Shown: positions 6,033 through 12,788 of the stretch, in pieces
Layout of the letters: each line of letters opens with the position of its first letter
How positions within the stretch are numbered: the stretch's first letter is position 1
NCBI GenBank assembly: GCA_004525885.1
Contig: SPBV01000014.1
Location: 1 to 16,408 of the forward strand
Length of the DNA: 16,408 nucleotides
Direction: 5' to 3'
Source of the DNA: Nitrosomonadales bacterium
Lineage (GTDB): Bacteria; Pseudomonadota; Gammaproteobacteria; Burkholderiales; Nitrosomonadaceae
Translations under genes and position numbers: made by a program
The notes under the pieces: model-generated
Told to the model about the DNA's origin: nothing
The model's input: the letters and a program-made list of their open reading frames with translations, nothing else
The model's database searches: none

Positions 6033-7217
6033 TCAGAAAATACTCTTGCGCAATTCAGCAAATACGTTTGCAACATAATCTATCTGTTCATCAGTATGGG
6101 CCGCGCTAACGCTACACCGTACTAGTGATTTACCTTCGGGTGCAGCTGGTGGTAATATCAAATTAACATAGACTCCCTGATCAAACAAGGCTTTCCACAG
6201 CATCATTGCCTGCTGAGGGCTATCTAGTATGGTCGCAATAATTGGCCCGGGATCTGGACCAAGCTGATAACCCTGCTCATCTAAACATGAATAAAGTTTA
6301 CGTGCGTTCACCCAGAGTTTCTTTCGTAATTCAGTGCCGTCCCTCAGTAATTTGAGTGCGGCTCTTGTTGATGCGATAGTGGCTGGAGAGGGTGATGCTG
6401 TAAAAATATAAGGCCTACTAACATATCGCAACTGATCAAGCTGCATATGGTTGCTAACGCAGTAGCCTCCTATACTGCCAAGACTTTTGCTAAAAGTTCC
6501 GGTGATGAAATCAACTTCATTGATAAGCCCTGTTTCCTCTACAAGACCCTGTCCAGTTTTACCCAATACTCCAATTGAGTGCGCCTCATCAAGAAGTAGA
6601 ATGCTTCCGTAAGAATTCTTTATTGTAACAATATCTACAAGAGGAGCTCGATCACCCAACATGCTGTAGATACCTTCAACAATAATCAAAGTGGAACTTG
6701 TTTTTTCTCCTAGACGCCGAAGACGCTTTTCCATGTCTGCCATATCATTGTGCCGAAATCTAATTATCTCGGCACCACTCAAACGGCATCCATCATAGAT
6801 GCTGGCATGAGAATCTCCATCAATGAGAATTACATCATTTGAACCAGCCAAACCAGAAATCATTGCAAGGTTTGCCTGATACCCAGTTGTAAAAACTATA
6901 CTTGATCGACAATGATAGAAGTCTGAAAATTCTTGCTCAAGGGCGCGATGTCCGCTATAACTTCCATTTGCCATGCGTGATCCAGTTGTACCGGTCCCTT
7001 CGCTATCTAACGCTTCATGAGCTGCTTGTAAACACTCCGGAGCAAAAGTAAGCCCTAGATAGTTGTTTGTGCCAAAAAATAGAATCCGGCGGCCACCGAC
7101 ACTCGCTTCAGTTGTTGAATAAACCTTTTCTATAGGCGTACCGAATACATCAAGACCCTCTGGCAACAATGCCTTTCTAGCAGCAGCAACTACATCCAAT
7201 TTACCTAGTAGACTCAT
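6033..7217 (-). CDS. spt: Serine palmitoyltransferase (alpha-oxoamine synthase family)
   Basis: PLP-dependent decarboxylative condensation of an amino acid, expected to be L-serine, with a fatty-acyl thioester to a 3-keto long-chain base, the first committed step of sphingolipid synthesis. Seen: 394 residues; glycine-rich GTGTTGSRMANGS (74-86); PLP-stacking His137 in GDSHASIYDG; LLDEAHS with Asp210 and His213; Schiff-base Lys244 in TGTFSKSLG; RPYIFTASPSP; and a C-terminal VYVNLILPPAAP...LVRCS that resembles serine palmitoyltransferases more than BioF, Kbl or HemA. Leu355 stands where the Sphingomonas enzyme has an Arg before its PPATP motif; Arg367 is kept. The start overlaps the acyl carrier protein stop as ATGA and has no Shine-Dalgarno, so translational coupling is likely. 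Substrate amino acid and chain length cannot be read from sequence; glycine, alanine or cysteate users are alternatives. Confidence 0.88.
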   Translation of the reverse strand: MSLLGKLDVVAAARKALLPEGLDVFGTPIEKVYSTTEASVGGRRILFFGTNNYLGLTFAPECLQAAHEALDSEGTGTTGSRMANGSYSGHRALEQEFSDFYHCRSSIVFTTGYQANLAMISGLAGSNDVILIDGDSHASIYDGCRLSGAEIIRFRHNDMADMEKRLRRLGEKTSSTLIIVEGIYSMLGDRAPLVDIVTIKNSYGSILLLDEAHSIGVLGKTGQGLVEETGLINEVDFITGTFSKSLGSIGGYCVSNHMQLDQLRYVSRPYIFTASPSPATIASTRAALKLLRDGTELRKKLWVNARKLYSCLDEQGYQLGPDPGPIIATILDSPQQAMMLWKALFDQGVYVNLILPPAAPEGKSLVRCSVSAAHTDEQIDYVANVFAELRKSIF

Positions 7218-7468
7218 TTTAGTGCTGATTTAATTTTGTAGATTAGATCCGCCAAATCACGAACAGTATTGACGTCCGCAAGGACGTTTATTGGTATAGA
7301 AATATCAAACTCATCTTCAATTTCCATAATTAAATTTAATAATTTGACGGAATCAATCGCTAGCTCATTAATGAGGTCAGTCTCTGGTACGATCTTTATA
7401 TCAGCACTAGCAAAATGCTCAAGATGATGGCAAAGTTTCTGCAAAATACTGTTGTGGTCATTTTCCAT
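7214..7468 (-). CDS. Dedicated acyl carrier protein
   Basis: Small carrier that holds an acyl chain on a phosphopantetheine arm. Seen: 84 residues, acidic, with the attachment serine Ser40 in the motif LAIDSVKLLNLIMEIEDEF, followed by the helix-III region. The fatty-acid-synthesis AcpP would be expected beside fab genes; this one lies between reductase and synthase genes of a lipid operon, so it is a pathway-specific carrier, like the specialised ACP used by serine palmitoyltransferase in Caulobacter. Its stop overlaps the spt start by four bases (ATGA), keeping the two products at linked levels. It begins 42 bases after the reductase stop, with a weak AAGAG upstream of the ATG. Confidence 0.92.
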   Translation of the reverse strand: MENDHNSILQKLCHHLEHFASADIKIVPETDLINELAIDSVKLLNLIMEIEDEFDISIPINVLADVNTVRDLADLIYKIKSALK

Positions 7469-7510
7469 GGTCCAACTCTTAAAAGTAAAAATTGTTGACG
7501 TGTATGAAGA

Positions 7511-8425
7511 TTAGGTTGCTTTGGGTAAGGCATCATGTAAGCGTACGCAAGGATGCCAACCAGGCAGTACTCGAGCTAAAGGTGAAATGTCGCATACCCA
7601 GTCAGGGTGTCTTATTTCACGTACTTTTCCGGGAGTTAACATTGGCGCATATCGCAATACTCGAGCTAACCATAGATTAATATTTGCAAGTAATAAAACA
7701 AGTGACACTGGGAAAAAAAAGCAGCGTACCGGTCGCCCCCAGACATCCTGGGCTATTGAAGCTAAGGAATGACAATCATATCCTCCCGGCATCCCATCAT
7801 CAAGTTCATAGACACCATTTGGTTGTACTTTTGTAGAAAGCCAACACAGAATCGCTGAAACCAAATCACTGACATGTATGAGGCTATAACGTGAAGCTTG
7901 GCTTCCAACCATAGGTAAAATTCCATACCGAGTTGCTCTGAAGAGGGGACTGAGCTCTTTATCGCCGGGACCATAGACTGCAGTTGGTCGAAAAACTGTC
8001 CATGGCATAACACCCGAACTATCTGCCACGATCTGCTCAGCCATGTACCTACTATTTGCATACCAGGAAAGACTTGATTCCCTAGCAGCCAGTGAAGAAA
8101 TAAGAAGAAACCGCGGCGGTGGATTCTGCTGAACAGCAATACGCACAAGATTAAAAGTACCCCCCACATTGGTATGGGTGAACTCCTCAAGGGAGCTCCC
8201 CCGAACTAAACCGGCACAATGAACGACTGCAGACACATCTTTTACAAGACTTTGCAACGCAATCGGATCATCCAGATCCCCTGTTATCCATTGCGTAAAT
8301 TCATCACTTACACGAGGAATTCGTGTCAATGCCCGAACTTTCCATCCATCTTTGATAAGGGATTGCACGAGCACATGACCGATGAAGCCAGTAGCACCAG
8401 TCACCGCAACCGATGATCCTGACAT
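7511..8425 (-). CDS. cerR: NAD-dependent epimerase/dehydratase-family reductase, CerR-like
   Basis: Extended short-chain dehydrogenase, 304 residues. In the Caulobacter ceramide pathway an enzyme of this family (CerR) reduces the ketone of the long-chain base or oxidised ceramide. Seen: nucleotide-binding TGATGFIG (9-16), acidic GDLDD (49-53), HCAGLVRG (69-76), ISS with Ser111, then WYANSR with Tyr122. The triad lysine expected four residues after the Tyr is Arg126 (codon AGG), a single A-to-G change from AAG. Near the C-terminus a hydrophobic stretch (FFFPVSLVLLLANINLWLA) suggests membrane association, followed by PMLTPGKVREIRHPDWV. It starts 8 bases after the ligase stop without a Shine-Dalgarno, so it depends on coupling. 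The CerR role rests on context; other sugar or lipid epimerase roles are possible. Confidence 0.78.
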   Translation of the reverse strand: MSGSSVAVTGATGFIGHVLVQSLIKDGWKVRALTRIPRVSDEFTQWITGDLDDPIALQSLVKDVSAVVHCAGLVRGSSLEEFTHTNVGGTFNLVRIAVQQNPPPRFLLISSLAARESSLSWYANSRYMAEQIVADSSGVMPWTVFRPTAVYGPGDKELSPLFRATRYGILPMVGSQASRYSLIHVSDLVSAILCWLSTKVQPNGVYELDDGMPGGYDCHSLASIAQDVWGRPVRCFFFPVSLVLLLANINLWLARVLRYAPMLTPGKVREIRHPDWVCDISPLARVLPGWHPCVRLHDALPKAT

Positions 8426-8433
8426 ATATAAAA

Positions 8434-10275
8434 CTATCTGTCTTTAGACTCGACTGATAACTGGTCTGCCAGGTCTGTTCGTTGTATAAAACCTTTGCGT
8501 GCGGCGAAACGTGATAGTTTGCCAGATGAAGTACGCGGTAAGGTGTGTGGAGAAACTAATTCTACTAAGCAGTTAACGCCAAATGCCATATACACCAATC
8601 TCTGCAAGCGAATAGTAAGAGACTGTCGATCTGTTGTTGAAGTCAACCGACATTCAATGACTAACACAATCGTCGTTATGTGGTTTGTATCAGTTATGCC
8701 GAAAGCAGACGCCTCACGCGCTCTTACTTCTGGTTGTTGCTCTGCAAGTTCTTCCACATCCTGAGCACGAATGTTGCGACCATTAACTATAATGACGTCT
8801 GTACGACGCCCGGTAACATACAAGTTATCCTCAAAGAGAAACCCAAGATCACCAGTATCTAACCAATTACCTGGTCGTAACGCACTTTTGGTGTCTTCTG
8901 GGCTATTAAAATAACCAGTCATGATACTGGTTCCATGCACCAGTACACTACCCACCCTCAAATCAGGTAGTTTCTGTCCAGCGTCATCAATTATTTTTAC
9001 TGTATGACCTGGCAATGGACGGCCACAATTTACAAACTCGTTGTATTTCCTGCCGTCTACTTGCAACCGTACTGCAATCTTCTTGTCTATTAATGCCCCC
9101 GCATCAACCCTTAGACTTTGAAAACCATAGCCAGTGCGGGAAAAAGTTACGGCTAAAGTCGATTCTGCCAAACCATAACATGGCAGGAAAGCATTCATAC
9201 TAAAACCTGCTGGTGCAAATTTCTCTGCAAAATTTCTTAAAATATCAGGCCGTATCATCTCAGCACCCACCCCCGCTGCACGCCAGCAACTCAGGTCAAG
9301 ATCTTCTAAATCAGAATCACGAACCCTTAGGGTGCAAAGTTTGAGGCCAAAAGGCTGACTAAAAGCCACGGTACAACGGTTGCGGCTTATAAGCCGCAAC
9401 CACTGCAATGGACGTATTGCAAAATCTCTAGTAGCCAGATAGTCAACTGAAACTTGTGCAACCATTGGGGCCATTAACATGCCTACCAAACCCATATCGT
9501 GATAGAAAGGTAGCCAAGACGCTGCGCGGTCACCGGGATGAATTTCTAATCCATTACGAACTATGCCCTGAAGATTACTCATTAATGCACGTTCTGTAAT
9601 GATGACTCCGCGCGGAGTACGTGTGCTGCCTGACGTATACTGCAGGTATGCTGTTTCACTTGGCTGGCTTGATTGTAGTTTTTTATCTGGGGCAGGAAGT
9701 TCCGCTAATTGCTCCGGCGTGCCAACCCATCGCAACCTCTGCAAACCCTCTGCAGCCTCTCCAAGAAAATTAATGTAGTCTTCATTGGCTAGAGCTGCGC
9801 TTGCTTGACTACCCTGAAGAATGCCATGAAGTTGTTGAACATACACCGCGTGACTGCCAAGGTTAACTGGAACTGGCATTGCAAAAGGAATTAGTCCAGC
9901 GTAACGACATGCAAAGAATAATTCTACAAACTCTGGGGTTGTATCAGCAACGATAGCTACACGATCACCGCTGACCAAGCCAAGGCCTAGTAGGCGTCGC
10001 GCTGAAACACGAGCATTATCTCTTAATACTCGGTAAGTGAGAGTTGAACGTAAGTTCCCTTTTGCATCATAAAAATTGTATCCCGTCGTTCCACTCGCAG
10101 CATATTCAAGGGCTTCGGTAAGAGTATCAAAATCCGCCAGTCTTTGGGCCCGTGAGTTGTATGTCGGTGTTGGTTCTATTGCTATTGTTAGTTCATTAGA
10201 CGACTTGGAGTCCAACGCTTGCGTTAGCGAAATATTTAAATTTGCAATTGTTGCACTCAAAGGCTTAATCTCCAA
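8434..10275 (-). CDS. Fatty acyl-AMP ligase / acyl-ACP synthetase
   Basis: ANL-superfamily enzyme that adenylates a fatty acid and, given the operon, probably passes it to the neighbouring acyl carrier protein. Seen: 613 residues; A3 motif YTSGSTRTPRG (213-223), with the STR wording common in fatty acyl-AMP ligases; SWLPFYHDMGL (253-263); A5 YGLAES (367-372); A7 TGDLG (474-478); TGRRTDVIIVNGRNI; and A10 PRTSSGKLSR with catalytic Lys586. It is the counterpart of the acyl-ACP synthetase in the Caulobacter sphingolipid locus. It is the first gene of the operon. No ATG occurs in frame before codon 133; the listed start is TTG, a TAG lies 10 codons upstream, and no Shine-Dalgarno is visible. The true start may be this TTG or a later one before the conserved region near residue 48, or the 5' end may be eroded. 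Confidence 0.85.
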   Translation of the reverse strand: MEIKPLSATIANLNISLTQALDSKSSNELTIAIEPTPTYNSRAQRLADFDTLTEALEYAASGTTGYNFYDAKGNLRSTLTYRVLRDNARVSARRLLGLGLVSGDRVAIVADTTPEFVELFFACRYAGLIPFAMPVPVNLGSHAVYVQQLHGILQGSQASAALANEDYINFLGEAAEGLQRLRWVGTPEQLAELPAPDKKLQSSQPSETAYLQYTSGSTRTPRGVIITERALMSNLQGIVRNGLEIHPGDRAASWLPFYHDMGLVGMLMAPMVAQVSVDYLATRDFAIRPLQWLRLISRNRCTVAFSQPFGLKLCTLRVRDSDLEDLDLSCWRAAGVGAEMIRPDILRNFAEKFAPAGFSMNAFLPCYGLAESTLAVTFSRTGYGFQSLRVDAGALIDKKIAVRLQVDGRKYNEFVNCGRPLPGHTVKIIDDAGQKLPDLRVGSVLVHGTSIMTGYFNSPEDTKSALRPGNWLDTGDLGFLFEDNLYVTGRRTDVIIVNGRNIRAQDVEELAEQQPEVRAREASAFGITDTNHITTIVLVIECRLTSTTDRQSLTIRLQRLVYMAFGVNCLVELVSPHTLPRTSSGKLSRFAARKGFIQRTDLADQLSVESKDR

Positions 10276-10333
10276 ATTAATGGCGTTTGCTTTTTTCTAA
10301 AAGAGAAAAGAAATATGAACTTAGTCTAGTACA

Positions 10334-10361
10334 CTAATATTTAATGGTTTTTAGCTTTCAA
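10334..10361 (-). promoter_or_regulatory. Candidate promoter of the lipid operon
   Basis: On the - strand TTGAAA (10356-10361) and TATTAG (10334-10339) are 16 bases apart. Transcription would start near 10327, about 50 bases before the TTG start of the ligase. The -35 is good and the -10 moderate. AT-rich background makes chance matches likely. Confidence 0.35.
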
Positions 10362-10803
10362 TCCATTTATCACGCCTGATATTTTATCCGGCGCAGATTA
10401 CCTAACGACTAATATGTAAGATGCTTAAATACGAGTTGTAAACATACCACATCACTCGCAAGAAACCCAATGGGTCTATTCTGTACGAATTTTACCCTTA
10501 TAGAAAGAGATTTTAGGGATTCCGAAAGAAATATGTTGATTTTTTGCAACAGTATATCCTATATTGTCATCTAACAACAAAAACAATACCGCTAAGATAT
10601 TACTGTGAAGCTTCTGTTCCGCTTGTCACTTTTTAGATCTAATCCACTGATAAATCGCAATTTATATGATTATCTTCTCATTGTATGAAATATAATCAAG
10701 CACTACAAATTGCTATGTTTCTTATTATTCCGCTCTAATACACTTTATATCACGCCCAATATTTTCAGCTACTTTATAATCACCTGGGTTCTAAATTAGT
10801 TTC

Positions 10804-10845
10804 AACTGCAATTACCATGTTAACCCACGATTTGTAATTGCAGTT
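10804..10845. repeat. Perfect 12-base inverted repeat with 18-base loop
   Basis: AACTGCAATTAC (10804-10815) and GTAATTGCAGTT (10834-10845) are exact reverse complements. On the + strand the stem is followed by TATTTTGATTT, a broken T-run, so a terminator is possible there, although no + strand gene precedes it. On the - strand it lies 105 bases after the rsmA stop and could end the lptD-rsmA operon transcript. Confidence 0.6.
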
Positions 10846-10903
10846 ATTTTGATTTGCCTTCGATTGTACTGTAAGTCCAAAATTGAAAGAGAGACTGTAC
10901 GCC

Positions 10904-10920
10904 ACCTTCTTTCTGAAGGT
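10904..10920. repeat. Small hairpin downstream of rsmA
   Basis: ACCTTC and GAAGGT form a perfect 6-base stem around a 5-base loop, 30 bases past the rsmA stop. There is no T-run on the - strand, so a terminator role is weak; protection of the mRNA 3' end is an alternative. Confidence 0.4.
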
Positions 10921-10949
10921 TTGTAGCATTGGGACTACCAAGCCTAAGT

Positions 10950-11717
10950 TTATCGTACCAAGTAATTCGCAATCGCTATAAATTGCGCAATAGATAAATT
11001 TTCAGCACGTAATCCTGATTCGATTTGTAGTGTTTGGAAGTCTTCTATCCCAAGATAATTTTGCAGTGTATTGCGGAGGGTTTTGCGTCGTTGTGAGAAT
11101 GAGGCAGCAACGATAATAGCAAATAATTTTTCACTGCTTGCATCTATCATTGGTTTTTTAAGCGGGGTCATTCGAACAATTGCAGATTGAACTTTAGGCT
11201 TCGGAAGGAAGGCTTCTGGTGGAATAATAAATAGTTGTTCCATCTCGAAACGGCTTTGCAACATTATGGAAAGCCGCCCATAGTCGGAGGTAGAGGGTTT
11301 GGCAACCATTCGTTCAACAACTTCTTTTTGCAGCATAAAGTGCATATCGACGATATTTTTTGCAAATTTGCTCAAGTGAAACAAAATAGGCGTGGAAATG
11401 TTGTAGGGAAGGTTGCCAACTACTCGCAAATTTTCCCCAAGAGCAGAAAAGTCGAATTCTAGCGCGTCGGCTGAGTATACTGTCAACTTTTCTTTGGGAA
11501 ATTCTCGGCGTAGGCGTTCAACGATATCACGGTCGATTTCTACTACATGCAAATGTTTGAGTGATCTCAGTAGTGGTTGAGTCAGGGCACCTAATCCTGG
11601 TCCAATTTCTACCAATAGATTGTCTTCAAACGGAAGAATGGCATGCACAATATCACGTACGACTTGAGAATCAACTAGGAAATTCTGACCAAATCGTTTA
11701 CGAGGAGTGTGACGCAT
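10950..11717 (-). CDS. rsmA: 16S rRNA (adenine1518/1519-N6)-dimethyltransferase
   Basis: Uses S-adenosylmethionine to dimethylate two adjacent adenines in the 3' terminal helix of 16S rRNA, a late step of 30S assembly; loss gives kasugamycin resistance, hence the older name ksgA. Seen: 255 residues; N-terminal KRFGQNFLVD (7-16); SAM-binding EIGPGLGALT (37-46); catalytic NLPYNIS (102-108); PKPKVQSAI (172-180); and the C-terminal FSQRRKTLRN (207-216). All key residues are intact. Last gene of the - strand operon, 53 bases after pdxA. The start matches the family N-terminus; no Shine-Dalgarno is visible. Confidence 0.98.
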   Translation of the reverse strand: MRHTPRKRFGQNFLVDSQVVRDIVHAILPFEDNLLVEIGPGLGALTQPLLRSLKHLHVVEIDRDIVERLRREFPKEKLTVYSADALEFDFSALGENLRVVGNLPYNISTPILFHLSKFAKNIVDMHFMLQKEVVERMVAKPSTSDYGRLSIMLQSRFEMEQLFIIPPEAFLPKPKVQSAIVRMTPLKKPMIDASSEKLFAIIVAASFSQRRKTLRNTLQNYLGIEDFQTLQIESGLRAENLSIAQFIAIANYLVR

Positions 11718-11770
11718 AATTCTAAAAAAATGTAATGAATTGCATATAGCATGAATCCAATATTTGTTTG

Positions 11771-12769
11771 TTAAGTCTTTTTGTTTCCAATTAGTGTTAT
11801 GGCCATTTCGATTGCCGCCAGTAAACTTCCAGAATCAGCCTGTCCCGATGCAGCTAAATCCAGAGCGGTGCCATGATCCACTGAAGTGCGGATTATAGGT
11901 AATCCCAGAGTAACGTTCACACCTTTGCCAAAGCTGGCATGTTTCAGAACGGGTAGCCCTTGTTCGTGATACATGGCGAATATACAGTCATAATTTTTTA
12001 AATATAAGGGATTGAAGAGAGTATCAGCTGGTAGAGGGCCAATCAAATTCATCCCTTCGACGCGTAACTTTTCTAGTGCCGGAATGATGACTTCTATCTC
12101 TTCTCTACCAAGATGGCCAGATTCGCCCGCATGGGGGTTTAATCCTGCGACTACAATGCGTGGCGCGGCAATCGAAAAACGCGTAATCAAGTCGTGATGA
12201 ATGATGCGTAGTTTCTGTTCCAATTTTTTTTGTGTGATGGCCGCGGCGACATCCTTGAGTGGTAAATGAGTGGTGGCTAGTGTTACACGCATATTGCACC
12301 CAACTAACATCATTACTACTTGACAATTTGTGAGTTGGGATAAATATTCGGTATGGCCAGTAAAAGCGATGCCAGCGTCATTAATCGCACCTTTATGTAC
12401 TGGTGCAGTTACTATTCCATCAAACTCTCCACTACAGCAGCTCTCAACTGCGCGTTCCAAAGTTTCTAGAACATATTTGGAATTAGCTGAATCAAGTTTT
12501 CCAGGAATACAAGGCTTATTCAGTGGCACATGTAATACCTGTAAGCTACCAGATTTTTGCCTACCTTCAGAAGATGAAGAATATTCCAGTAATTTCAGCG
12601 GAGACTGCATTATTCGCGCGCGTTCTTGCAGCAGACCGCGGTCTGCGATGACAACCAATTTACATGGCAGATCCTGCTGTGCAATTTTTACGCAGAGGTT
12701 CGGTCCAATCCCAGCAGGTTCACCTGCAGTAAGGATAAGAGTTGGGTTGGTAAAATTGATTGGGGTCAC
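11771..12769 (-). CDS. pdxA: 4-hydroxythreonine-4-phosphate dehydrogenase
   Basis: NAD-dependent oxidation of 4-phosphohydroxy-L-threonine in the DXP-dependent pathway to pyridoxal 5'-phosphate; a homodimer with a metal bound by three histidines. Seen: LILTAGEPAGIGPNL at the N-terminus, TAPVHKGAI, TGHTEYL, and metal ligands His168 in TTHLPL, His213 in GLNPHAGE and His268 in YHEQGLPVLK, each two higher than in E. coli. I choose the GTG start at 12769 (332 residues), which gives VTPINFTNPTLILTAGEP and the normal family length. An ATG at 12862 is in frame but adds 31 unrelated residues and overlaps surA by 74 bases. With the GTG start the gap to surA is 19 bases. Its product PLP is the cofactor of the serine palmitoyltransferase, though that is not a specific link. 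Confidence 0.95.
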   Translation of the reverse strand: MTPINFTNPTLILTAGEPAGIGPNLCVKIAQQDLPCKLVVIADRGLLQERARIMQSPLKLLEYSSSSEGRQKSGSLQVLHVPLNKPCIPGKLDSANSKYVLETLERAVESCCSGEFDGIVTAPVHKGAINDAGIAFTGHTEYLSQLTNCQVVMMLVGCNMRVTLATTHLPLKDVAAAITQKKLEQKLRIIHHDLITRFSIAAPRIVVAGLNPHAGESGHLGREEIEVIIPALEKLRVEGMNLIGPLPADTLFNPLYLKNYDCIFAMYHEQGLPVLKHASFGKGVNVTLGLPIIRTSVDHGTALDLAASGQADSGSLLAAIEMAITLIGNKKT

Positions 12770-12788
12770 GGTATTTAGAGAATGGGTC

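Larger units (their letters stand above)
10276..10949. other. 674-base spacer between rsmA and the lipid operon
   Basis: Stops are frequent in all frames and I recognise no gene, gene fragment or RNA gene, including no trace of apaG/apaH (which follow rsmA in E. coli) or of a ceramide synthase. It holds a candidate promoter for the lipid operon (10334-10361), a 12-base inverted repeat (10804-10845) and a smaller hairpin (10904-10920). Confidence 0.6.

Noticed and set aside
6033..7217. BioF or Kbl (biotin or threonine pathway) for the alpha-oxoamine synthase
   Set aside because: No bio or tdh genes nearby, a dedicated ACP and acyl-AMP ligase are present, and the C-terminal VYVN..LPPAAP...RCS wording fits serine palmitoyltransferase better.
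7762..8190. 142-codon - strand frame overlapping the CerR-like gene
   Set aside because: Alternative frame of the same strand; the TGATGFIG...YANSR frame has the family motifs, this one has none.
10368..10766. Dispersed 19-base repeat (10368-10386 and 10748-10766, 16 of 19 matching)
   Set aside because: Short, AT-rich and alone; could well be chance in a 674-base AT-rich spacer.
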